Part shown: positions 31,920 through 42,600 of the stretch, piece after piece
Position numbering within the stretch: position 1 is the first letter of the stretch
Layout of the letters: each line of letters begins with the position of its first letter
Assembly: GCA_964019055.1 (NCBI GenBank)
Contig: OZ025217.1
Coordinates: 9,297,966-9,361,965, forward strand
DNA: 64,000 nt
Direction of reading: 5' to 3'
Source of the DNA: Anthopleura xanthogrammica
Lineage: Eukaryota > Cnidaria > Anthozoa > Actiniaria > Actiniidae
Notes under the pieces: generated by a model
Databases searched by the model: none
Told to the model about the DNA's origin: nothing
Seen by the model: only the letters and a program-made list of their open reading frames with translations
Program-made: the position numbers and the translations under genes

Positions 31920-34900
31920 GGTGCTGCTTTTTTTAATTACATCTACAAATGGTTAGACCTTTTGAATGACCAAGTAAAATGGCGGTCCCGTCTCTCATTA
32001 TTACAAATGTCTTAATTTTTTTTACTCAGGAATAAACAGAACCAGCGGTTTGGTACGATACGAAAAAATTTTGTACGAAGACTTATTTCGCGACTACAAC
32101 AAGGAAATACTTCCTGTGCTGAACCAATCAGAGGCTGTTCACGTGACCTTTGGATTCGCTCTTTCTGAGATACTTGATGTGGTAAGTTTCCTTCCTCATT
32201 AACAGCTAGTTCTCACAACACAGTTTTCTTGTCTTCCTGTGTTTCAAATTGCACCTAAAGCCTGAAACAAAACTTTCAGTATTGATTCTACATGAAGTAG
32301 ATAGTTGAATGATGAAGTATTTTTGCGTTTGTGTGTTGTTTACGTTTTTGACTGTGACGTCATACCGGACTTCATTGAAAATACAAATATATACGTGAAC
32401 GCAAATCGCGCGCGCATATAGTCTTTGAATCATTTAAATCATTGTAATACCTACTTTTCGCCCTGAAGATACACTAGAAGTTCGAAAGCTCGGTAACTGA
32501 ATAAATATTCGCGGAAGAAACAATCGTATACATCATGGTTATCCCCACGTACAATAACATTTTAGACATCGGAATATTGTTGTGGAGAGGGGATTAAGGC
32601 CCATGCACTTCAAACATCGATCTTCCAATGACCCTAACGTATTGAAAACAATGAATAATAAGGCGGTCTTCTTTGATGTTATTAGGTTCGGCTCATGAGA
32701 AGATCAACGTTTGAACTTGGCCTAAGAAAAGACATTCCAATGTTTTTCTTTGTTTAAACACTGACTCAGTTTTCTCAAATGACTTCTGTTTCAGGACGAG
32801 AAAAACCAAGTGCTTTCAACGAACGTCTGGGTACGACAGGTAAGATACAAAGATACTGGAACACAATGAATTTTCTACATAAAATTGAGGCCGTAAATTT
32901 CACCAGTACCCTTTTTTAATTTCGTCACGCAACGTTCGAGGGAGCGTTGCGTGACGACACTAAGAAACAGCTGCGGGGACTAAGGCTAACCCTGAGCTGA
33001 ACAGAGAACACAAACATGGGAGTGTTTCAGTAGCACTCACGAAGATTGTTGAATGAAGTTTTACAAAATATCACCGCTATGTCAGTGATTCAGTTATCAG
33101 TGGTCATTGAAGACCACTGGAAAAATTCCAATACTTGCATTTGCTCCTTGCACAGTTTAAGCCGCCATTTTTTTACCCATAATTGGAGCATGCGCATTAA
33201 AAACACTGACTCCTGCTCAAGTCGTGTCTAGTGAATTTACAAGTACTCTGTTTTAATTGAACGTAAAGCAAAAATCAATGAGCCTTATTCTTGGTTTGCA
33301 ATCATCCCCAAGGGAGTAAAATTACAAAAGCAGTGGCCGCCATGTTGGAAGATATAACAAAATAATTCATTGAAAAATCTTTTGTCAAATTCTTCCAACA
33401 TGGCAGCCATGTGCAAACGAAGAATGATATTAGCGATGAGTAAACATTTGTGTGTAATGTGTTCTGTGTATATGCATAAATAACAGACGTGGAAGGACAA
33501 GCTGCTGAGGTGGAATGCTTCCCTTTATGGTGGTATTAAAGCCATTAATATTGACCCTATTCATATCTGGAAGCCAGACATTCTCTTATATAACAAGTAA
33601 GTTGGCCACATTTGACAAATGTGCATTCTAATGAGATAGGCGGATGACTGATCTCTTTGACTGTTCTCCAAAATTCTTTACGACACTTAGTTTCAACGGC
33701 ATTTAATCTTGACGACCATCGACATCATTTCTAACGTTAATTTCCCTCATAATCATCAGCACCATCATCATTTATTCCATAACTACAGAAGTATCGCCAT
33801 CATCATTACTGCACTGTTTTATCATTATCGTTCTTATCGCCTTAGTTTAGCTCAGTTGAATGAATTCGCCACTATTTGCCCAGAAGATATTACATAAATA
33901 TACAAACTTTGAATAAAAAAAAGGGAAAAATAAGGATTTGGCAGGGAAAAGGAACATTAAACTTACGTGCTAATTGCGACCTCACTCCTATTGATGGTTT
34001 GTAATCATTCCCATGGCCAATAAAATTGAATTGCAAAGACATGGCGGCCATTTTAGTGGTATTAACAGAGGAAGCTGATGAGAAATCCTTCATTATATAT
34101 CACCAATATGGTGGCGAGGACGTAATGTCCAAAAGGCCCATACCATAAAACTATAAAAAATAAAACAATGAAATGAAATTCAATACACAATAGATCATTA
34201 ATTAAACAAGGTATACAAGTATACGGTGGAATCCGTCAACACAAAAACCGTGCAGGACAACAACACTAACTCACCAGTTCAAATTCATCACCAATTGAAG
34301 ACTGACACTCGATAATCTTTGGAGCTAACAATGAAAATAAATAAATATATGATATATAAATATATAAATTTTATATGTTTAAAAATGGTAAAAGATATAC
34401 AACTACTTGGCTTGGCAGTTTTTAATACACTTTGTGCATTCGTAATTAATGATAACAAGACTTTCAGAAGCTAGAAGTTATGCAACTCTTGCAAACTCGA
34501 ACCGACACTTTTGCAAAGGAAATCATTTTTTAGGAGTAACTTAAGTTAGAAGTTTTTAAAGGCGTTTCTTAAACCCATAGTTATAGGGTCCACTAAGCAT
34601 TTGTGTAAATAACTTTTTGTTTGTTTGTTTGTTTGCTTCTTTTACTTGTTTATTTTCATCGTTCTTTTTATTGGTGTTTGCACCGGATGTTAGTTGCATG
34701 TTTTTCAGCCACATCACATTCCAGTCGATGTTTTAGAACTGCACTCGACTGATATACCCATTCCACCTCAAGCTTGTCATTCCACGGACTCAATTCAAGG
34801 CGATGTTTAATTTCCCCGGAGCCTTGCCTTGATTATTGCTTTGTGCGTGATCACTCAACCAGAATATCGAAAGTGAGCTACTAGTGGTATAGACCCCTTG

Positions 34901-37900
34901 CAGCACGCCGGAATGCAGCTCAATTTGGAGTTCAAAACAATAGGTTCCAATTCTCAGGAGATTGAAATTCTTTTGTTTTATCCTCCAAATTGAGCTGCTT
35001 TGACGTCACATGCAAGGGGTCTATTAAACAAACTAGTCAGCGCTTAAAGTATTATCTTTTCATGGTGTAGACGTGGAAAGATATATCCTTGACCTGGAAT
35101 TCGTCTCTTTATGGCAACATTAAGACTATTAACGTAGCAGCAAAGAAAGTCTGGGTACCTGACATTGTTCTTTATAACAAGTAAGTTGGACATGGGTATA
35201 TCTGTTAATGGCATCTTAAAAAGGAATGATTTACTTGCATTTCTTCCTGAGTCATCAGCGTTTTCATTTATTACTACGACTTTAAAAGCTCATGAATAAT
35301 TCATAAGCCTTTGGTCCAATTGTAGCTCCCATACACGTCACGTGCAAGGACCTTTATACCCGATAAAGTCCTCTCCATTAGTATCCAAGTGATACGTGTG
35401 TTTATATAAAGAATACTAATAAGGATGACTCTATCAAAAACAAAGGTACATGAGCCTCATCAAGGTCAGTCTCACATACGATCACCGATGACCCACAAAA
35501 TCCCGGTTGTGGATACCAGTAAAGTAGAAAGAGGGATTGTTTGAATAAGAGAAAACGTCTGTTTCTGGCTATTGTTATCTGGCTATTGTTTGTTATCACT
35601 AACAGTGTGCGCAAGCTGTACGTACCATTTTGAATGCAGTTTTAAGCACGATAATCTCTCAAATTTAGGCATGATTAGTTCTCGTCATGTAACTTCATTG
35701 TCAAATTCAATATCAGAAATTTCGAGAAATATATGTATATGATCGTACTATACTGAAATGGACTCAGAAAAAATTCTGAGCCCCAAGATGCTCTGCTGAG
35801 CTACAGCAGTATCTAATGGCGAGCAAGGTCGTTAGTGTGGGTATGTTGTGACAAACGTACTCTAAATGCTACAGTTATAGAAATGTCAAAGGAAATATAA
35901 ATGATAAACATGATATGCCTATGATGATAACGAGCTCGTTTCAGTATGGTACTATCATAATATACATATTCATCATTTCATCATCATACGCATATCATGT
36001 TTATAAAAAATTTATTTCTAAATTCTTTCACGACAGACATCGGACTTTTTATGCGAGAGGTGATAACAAACACAACCCTCAATCATTATTTCATATCGGG
36101 TGAAGAAACGAATGGTAATAATGGCACAGTTGACGCAACATTCTAATTTACTAAGACCACACTAATTTTCTTATCTACTTATTATACGTTTCCTCCTACC
36201 CAAAAATAAAACGCCCCAACACCCAACACCCCAAACACCCCAAACACCCCAATCACCCAACACCAACACCCACTTGTTAAAGACATCGCTTACAGTGAGA
36301 TTACTATAACCAGGGCCACCGAGACACCGAGAATCTGTCAACCAATCAAAATGTAGAACGATAACAATACATTCCAACTTTGGGTATTAGAGCAAATCAG
36401 AGACCTGGACAGCACGAGTTGTTTACACGATCGTCTTTTTCTCATTGCAATCGCAATAATTTTGTTGCATTGGATGGACTCAATGTTGTAATGCCATTGC
36501 TTATTATCAATAGACGTCACTTCCGGTAGTATCTCCGTTTTTACTGGCTTGGAGAATGTTGAAAGTTGTCTGTGTATCTTGTTTTCTGGTTTCATGTTGT
36601 AGAAATACTTTGAGGAGTTATTTTGACATGATTTTTTTTAAGAATCACTAGTTGCCCCCAGTCAAATTCAGAAAAGTCACGTGATTGATAGTAAGCAATT
36701 GCTTTTTTATGGTCTCTGATTGGCTCCACTAGCCAAAGTTGGAATGCATTGTTTCCATTCTACATTTTGATTGGTTCTAGCTATCTAAGTGGCCCCGGTA
36801 TTGTTTTCTTGACCTTTGTTTAATGTCACCTGTGGATAATTATCCTCAAACCAAGATTTCCATGATAGAATTTCCATCGACACGCGTGAAAAACGTCTGC
36901 GCATGCTCTAATTATTTCGTATGCAAATTAGTCAAAAGCGTCTTCGTGCTATTGCAAAAATATTTGCAAATTTGACTTTCGCACATGCCCGAAAAATAGT
37001 CTTTACAAAATGCCAAAGCTTAAGGTGAGATACTCGAAGAAAACAAAAATTTCTTTTCTCACTAAAACTCTTGTAATTTCTTGGACAGCGTACTGAAAGG
37101 TTTTCCTCTATTGTCGTAGCCCTCTAAGGAAGAGTGGGTGGGGACAAAAGTTCGTGCGGATCATAATAATGTAACAGAAAGTATCCTCGGTTGTCTTCAC
37201 AGTGTCAACAACAATGACCACGGCGAACAATATCTCTTCAACACCAAAGTGATGATCAGTCATGATGGGACCGTTGAATGGTACTCCCCCAACAAGTTAA
37301 AAACATTTTGTAAGATTGACGTCCAACTTTTCCCCTTTGACACTCAAGAATGTAAGGCAACGTTCGGATCCTGGACTTTTGCTGGGGATAAACTCGATCT
37401 TCATTTTTACAAGAATACTTCAAGGGCCGATTTAAGCATATTCTCAAAGAACGGAGAATGGGACCTAACGTCTGCTGAAGGAGTTCGAAACGTCATTTTC
37501 TACGAGTGCTGTGCAGCACCGTATATTGACTTGACGTACAGCATCATTATCAGGAGAAGACCCCTCTTTTACTTGAATAACCTCATTCTTCCTTGCATAG
37601 TACTGGCACTACTCACGTCCGTCTCTTTCCTATTCCCTCCAGAGACTGGGGAGAGAATCTCATTGGTCATAACAGTGTTGTTGGGAATGACAGTATTTAT
37701 GATTATCTTCACTGAAGCGATTCCCGCCACTTCAGAAGTGACTCCCTTGATTGGTAGATATTTTGCAGCGGTGCTCTTTGAAGTGGCGCTCTGTCTCCTA
37801 GCAACGTGTGTTCCTTTACGGCTTCAACATTTGCATCCAGGCACAGAAATGCCTCGTTGGGCCAAAGTATTGATCTTCGATTATATTGGGTATATTATGT

Positions 37901-38280
37901 GCTCCGAAATGTCTGGGTTCCGAAAGGGTAGGACCAAAGGTAGTCAGTCAGGGAAAGTTGCCAAGATTCATAGCTACTCTAACGATGAAATTAAGCTCAG
38001 CGACACTGAAATTATAGAAAACGGTTATGTAAAGGATCACGAGAAAACGAATCAACGCTCGGTGTCTACAAAGGCAAATGGCTTTGAAAATAACCGACAA
38101 GAAAAAGGAAAGGATCATTCTGTTGTTAATGAGTATATTAAAAAAAGAGAAAGAGAAGACGAGCTGTACGCTGAGTGGAAAAACGCCATTAGTGTCTTAG
38201 ATCGACTTTTCTTTTGGCTTTTTATCTTAACGTTTGTCGTGTCCAGTGTTGTTATTCTGTATGGATATTCCAGACCTTGA
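28471..38280 (+). CDS. Nicotinic-acetylcholine-receptor-like alpha-type subunit (receptor B), with alternative exons
   Basis: Predicted cation-selective Cys-loop channel subunit. Exons: first exon 28471-28552 or 30488-30563; 32030-32181; 32795-32839; exon 4 either 33487-33596 or 35071-35180; last exon 37203-38280 (TGA). The product is about 488 or 486 residues. Seen: VLSTNVWVRQ (loop D), WKPDILLYN or WVPDIVLYN (loop A), GSW (loop B), C166 and C180 13 residues apart, and a YECCAAPYIDLTY loop C with the vicinal cysteines and aromatic residues of true alpha subunits. M1-M3 contain GERISLVITVLLGMTVFM, and M4 lies near the C-terminus. The GE motif before M2 fits a cation channel. Intron positions and the 110-nt size of exon 4 equal those of receptor A. 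All alternatives keep reading phase; that they are alternatively spliced is inferred. Confidence 0.88.
29280..29447 (+). mobile_element. 3' tail of a non-LTR retrotransposon-like insertion
   Basis: The AT-rich end has TTCGGGCTGCGAATAATTTT and AATAAACTAG followed by a short (ATCT)n tail at 29429-29445, the usual look of a 5'-truncated LINE or SINE end. No coding part is present. Confidence 0.4.
30488..30563 (+). CDS. Receptor B first exon, version 2 (signal peptide)
   Basis: ATG at 30488 begins MKEKLQEKILIYLVSLLLNL and ends in phase 1 at donor GTATGT, compatible with the same downstream exon at 32030. Splicing version 1 onto this exon would need an acceptor that is not evident. Alternative promoters with alternative signal peptides are the simplest reading; a leftover from a partial tandem duplication is possible. 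Confidence 0.65.
30661..30878. mobile_element. MITE-like element with inverted ends (AGGCTG... / ...CAGCCT)
   Basis: AGGCTGGCCTTAAACGGTAC, then GTGAATTTTTAA, is mirrored at 30845-30878 by TTAAAAATTCG and GTACCTTGTAAGGACAGCCT. The 218-bp element is non-coding and starts 98 bp after first exon version 2. Confidence 0.6.
33335..33418. repeat. Hairpin with GGCCGCCATGTTGGAAGA arms
   Basis: GTGGCCGCCATGTTGGAAGA at 33335 is mirrored by TCTTCCAACATGGCAGCCA near 33400. The ATGGCGGCCAT-type core resembles a YY1 site. It ends about 70 bp before exon 4a of receptor B. Confidence 0.5.
33487..33596 (+). CDS. Receptor B exon 4a (loop A region)
   Basis: 110 nt between TAACAG and GTAAGT, encoding TWKDKLLRWNASLYGG, then IKAINIDPIHIWKPDILLYN and a split codon. 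It enters in phase 0 and leaves in phase 2, as exon 4b does. It carries the loop A aromatic residues and the WxPD signature. Confidence 0.85.
34889..35024. mobile_element. Fold-back MITE family 3, best copy
   Basis: ATAGACCCCTTGCAGCACG at the left is mirrored by CACATGCAAGGGGTCTAT at the right, with further inverted blocks (CAGCTCAATTTGGAG / CTCCAAATTGAGCTG). It ends 46 bp before exon 4b. Confidence 0.8.
35071..35180 (+). CDS. Receptor B exon 4b (loop A region)
   Basis: 110 nt between GTGTAG and GTAAGT, encoding TWKDISLTWNSSLYGN, then IKTINVAAKKVWVPDIVLYN and a split codon. Same length and phase as exon 4a, with divergence concentrated in the middle. Including both would add 220 nt and shift the frame, which supports mutually exclusive use. 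Confidence 0.85.
36879..37115. mobile_element. MITE family 2, degraded copy
   Basis: It begins ACACGCGTGAAAAACGTCTG and follows the 3049-3355 copy through TTTACAAAATGCCAAAGCTT. The right end has decayed. It ends about 90 bp before the last exon of receptor B. Confidence 0.65.
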
Positions 38281-38565
38281 AATGCATGTAAGAACGAGTG
38301 GAGAAGCTCAGTTCTACTGGGAACCAAACCAAGCTGGCAACAAAATGATATTTAAAAGATTGCCATTAACATCATGCATTTCTGGTCTCGTGCGGAATTT
38401 GTATCAGCGTATCAGCTGAATGAGAAGTTTTCAAAAGACGTGTACATGGGAGATTGAGGATATAGGACAGTATTTGCCGGCATTCACAAAGGATGTTAAT
38501 AAGATTCATAAGATGTAAACTATTGGTTATCCGAAGCAATTGACATACAGTTCGGCAAAATTATA

Positions 38566-38571
38566 AATAAA
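38566..38571 (+). terminator. Candidate polyadenylation signal AATAAA of receptor B
   Basis: AATAAA 286 bp after the stop codon. It is the first exact hexamer downstream in the expected orientation. Confidence 0.45.
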
Positions 38572-38943
38572 GTTAAAAGAAAAAAAGGGAAATTACCACG
38601 GGAAGCAAGGCAACCAAGCGAAGATAGACAGCAAAGACATAAGCCGGCAGCACACCCAGATTCAAAGTTGTGCATTGCTCATTAACATTATTTATTGCCT
38701 TTTTAATCTCGTATCCACATTCGTCATGTTCAGCACCAAAGAACTGAACGAGAAGCTCGGTGAAGGGTTGCAATAGTCAGCTGCGCATGCTTGTTGTGCA
38801 GACTACCGAGATCAAGAGAAGAAAAAGACGACTGACGCACGCGCGTGCTGTGTGCTGTTATAAGGCACGCGGGCATTGACAGAACACGAGAGAAGTGTTA
38901 GAAGAAGCACAATGCTTAGTGGAACTTCTTTATTAATTGGCCC

Positions 38944-39208
38944 TATTGAGTTTTAGTCAACTCTTGAATCAAACTTCGCTTATGAGTATCTCTAGTGACG
39001 TTTGGTCAACGTTTGAATCAAACTTCTCTACTGAGTATTTCTAGTGACTTTTGGTCAACGTTTGAATCAAACTTCTCTACTGAGTATTTCTAGTGACTTT
39101 TGGTCAACGTTTGAATCAAACTTTGCTTTTGAGTATCTCTAGTTACTTTTGCTCAACGTTTGAATCAAACTTCTCTACTGAGTATTTCTAGTTACTTTTG
39201 GTCAACGT
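38944..39208. repeat. 49-bp tandem repeat, five units
   Basis: Units contain GGTCAACGTTTGAATCAAAC and TACTGAGTATTTCTAGTGAC. TTGAATC recurs near 38963, 39012, 39062, 39111 and 39160. It lies between the converging 3' ends of receptor B and the Frizzled-domain gene. Confidence 0.92.
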
Positions 39209-39528
39209 TTGTTCATATTCAATACTTTTAAAAGTCTACAAAAAAACTTGTATTTTGAATTAGAGTGTAGTAATGCAAACAGGATTCTATTTTCCATGTA
39301 TTTACCTAACTTTCTGCCAATAGAGGAATGCATAGACCTTTTCTGAGATGAATAGATTAAATTCCTGCAATGTGGCCTAGCCTACAAACATCTGTTGTGT
39401 ATTGTGCTCATATATGGTATTTTTTGTACCGACACTAACCCACAATGCAACCTGTTTTTTCGAACTCAGAAAATATCTATGCCTTCTCCAATGTATTAAC
39501 AAAAATAAATTCATTACGCATCGATCTG

Positions 39529-39534
39529 TTTATT
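39529..39534 (-). terminator. Candidate polyadenylation signal of the Frizzled-domain gene
   Basis: TTTATT on the plus strand reads AATAAA on the minus strand, 158 bp past the stop codon. Confidence 0.4.
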
Positions 39535-39691
39535 ACATTTGCCTTTTAGACCCTCCTGAAAGGAAATCTTAGAGCCATAGGGTAGAACAGGGTTGAACAG
39601 GGTTCTATATTTGACCCAACAATTCCATACGCATTGCGTTCGGTACCCATGCTAAATTTTGTTGAACAGATTTTGGCTCTCACGTGATCAT

Positions 39692-42600
39692 TCATGAAAT
39701 GCATACTTGTCCGTTTCCTTTTTCGGGAAAGCGTGAGCAGTTGAACTGTGCAGGCCAATGAAAGCCAAATCTCTCTAAAACTGGCTGACAGCCGCGAAAT
39801 GATCGAAGACATAACGAACGACAAGGTGGTATCACACCCAGCTCGGTGCATATCGGAGCATACATTGAACATAGAAACACTTCTAAAGAACTGGAACACT
39901 GGATCTTGACAAGAGGGATGAACTGATTCAGCTCTATCATGGCTTCGTCTTGAGTACGGTGTTCTAAGATATTTGGAAATAATGTGGATTTGTGGCCTAA
40001 TGCAGAACACATCGGTATTGTAAGGTTTTGACAGCGTTTTCCTGGAGGTGGGTCTGTGAAGAAATTGAAGAATCATTCTGTCAGTAAATATAATTTGGAC
40101 CACAATTTTTTTCTCCTGTCACGAATCACTGAGCATTATGCATTGAACCCACTATACGTGACAAGTGAAGCATATCTCCGAAGTATAGTATAGAGGTTTT
40201 GCACCATCACGTACCAGCGCCCATGATATAGCTTGGGCTGCCTGTGGTTAGATGGCAGAACAATAAAATCCCTTTCCTCTCGGGAATTGAATTCTTTCTC
40301 ATGTAAAACGATTGTATTATTTCTGCCATGCAATATGGCTGCAGTCACGTGATGAAGCAAAACCTCTATAGAGGCTTTGCACCATCACGTGATAGCAGCC
40401 ATGACAGGAGGCAAGAACAATTGAATCTGGTCTAATATGGTTTACATGAGAAAGAATTCAGTTTCTCAGAGGAAAAACTCTATTGTTCCGGCCTCTTGTC
40501 ATGGCTGCCATCACGTGATGGTGCAAAGCCTCTATTGGCCGGTTAGTATGCCTCTTTACCTTGGCCGTAATATTTTCCCATTTCAGACCATGTGTCATTC
40601 CCTTGAGTATCATTTCTTTGTTTAGAGGTTGCACTTGAGAAGGCACATAAATATGGATACAACTCAAACAAAGAATCGTATTCTCAAGAGAATGACACGT
40701 GATCTGAAATAAGAAAATGTTACGCTCAGGCTAAAGTCTGTTAAGAAGCCATACAAAATCTAAAATCTTATCAGTGGAGTATTGCTGTGACACAAAGAAC
40801 TAAGTGCCAAACACTTACCCGCGTGAGGAAAAGTACTAGTCTTGGTGATCAGCGGTTTTTGTTTTGTTGGTGGTTCAGAGGTTATTGCATTCGTAAGTTC
40901 TGAAAGACGTATGCATGCATTAGTGGTCTCTATTAATTATTAAAGATCATGATATACCATTGCCGCAAGCTAGATTACTCAAAGTTCAACAAAAACAAAA
41001 ACATTAACCAACAAGATAAATCAACCATGTCCTTTGCTATTCCGAACCATCTATACCAAAGAAAATCCTTCTCAATGTCGTGCTATTTCGTGCGTTTTCG
41101 GTGGGAGAAAAACCGCAGAACTCAAATAAAAACTTTCGAAGCACAGGAGAGACTCATCAAGCGATTCTACTCACCTACAGTACGTACCGAACCTGGCGGG
41201 AATCGAAAACATGTTGCATTGGTCATAGGCGAGCACAACTCACCGCGACGCCAGCTGTGCTTCGGTGTATTTTTAAAATATTGCGCGGCTTAAAATTTCA
41301 AAGTTCAAACAACCGTACCTGTCTGGTTATCAGGGGGCTTTGGTATGCACGTCTCACCACTGCCTTCTTCTGGAAATCTCGAACAGTTGAATTTCGCAGG
41401 CCAGACAAAACCAAATTTATTCAACAAGGGTTCACAGCCCTGCTTTGATTTTTCACAAAGCGAACGACAAGGCGGTAGAGTGCCAATATCCGTGCACACG
41501 GGCGTGTAGATGGAACAAAGAAACAGGTTTAAGTAACTTGAACAACCGATTTTCACTGCGGGAGAAAGTTCCTGGATTTCTGAGGCAGCTTCTTGTTGAT
41601 TGCGGTGACCAAACATGTTGGGGAATTTGGTAAAGTTGTACCCGATACCCTGGCACATTGGTATGGTTATTTCCTGGCAAACGCTGTCATTAAGTATTCC
41701 TGGAAATACAAGGTACAACGTGAAGTAGAACTGATTTTGCTTTAGAGGAGTTATGCCTTTGGTAAATACCTCCCTTTTTTATTTTCAACATGAATTTGGA
41801 AATTAGTAAGAGGGGTTTGATGACGGTCATGCTGTAGGGCATAGCATGAAAATGTAGGATATCCGGCGGGATCCCTATTCCGTCAAATAGACCGAATCGG
41901 CTAAGGTGGTGTTTTTTTTTTTCGTTTCCACTCAATTCAAATCTTGCCAGAAAAAGATTATTTGTCTTTTGTATTTGGATATCACATGTAAATTAAATGG
42001 ATTTTTTTGAAAAAAAAGATATTATTCCCAGAGGTTTTGAAATGGGAGGAAACGTACATAGCAACGCGTTAGCCGATTTGGATTATTGTTTCTACAACAT
42101 GGCTGCCAAGAAACATTTATTCACGACTTTGAGAGGTACATAAATACGTACAATATGTACAATGTTATTCTTCACTGCACATGAAAACTTTTGTGTTTAT
42201 GCAAATGAGCCAAATCGAAATGCTTTATGGGTCGTAAGAAAGCAGCGTATTCTTGGGGTGCAACCACGTGACTGAAAATCCCTTGAGATATAAATAACAA
42301 TGAAACAGTAGCCATATTGATGTAACATGTACCCCCAACTAACCTTGAATTCGTTTTCGCTTGACGTTTCGATTTTCTGGAAATCGTTGAGCTAGATGTG
42401 CTGGTTGGGGAGGACCGGTAGACCTAAATCCTTGGAAACATCCTTTCTTTGGTAGTTTATTGCAACGAAGTGAGAAAGGCCATTTCATTTTTAATTTCTT
42501 CATAACGCGTTTGCAACCTTTTCTTATTTTGTTACACAATGACCTGAAAAAGAGAAAAAAATGTGAAAACATCATTCGTCGTGACACAATGGGTTTTGTA

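Noticed and set aside
31699..31956. 85-codon frame before receptor B exon 2
   Set aside because: No family resemblance; it looks like part of a dispersed repeat, and the receptor exon starts separately at 32030.
37138..37202. Extension of the receptor B last exon upstream to 37138
   Set aside because: The homology begins right after the acceptor TTCACAG at 37202, and the phase matches exon 4; the upstream part is intron read-through. The same applies to 17256-17266 in receptor A.
39546..40103. 185-codon minus-strand frame overlapping CRD3
   Set aside because: It is in a different frame from the ten-cysteine CRD and has no family resemblance.
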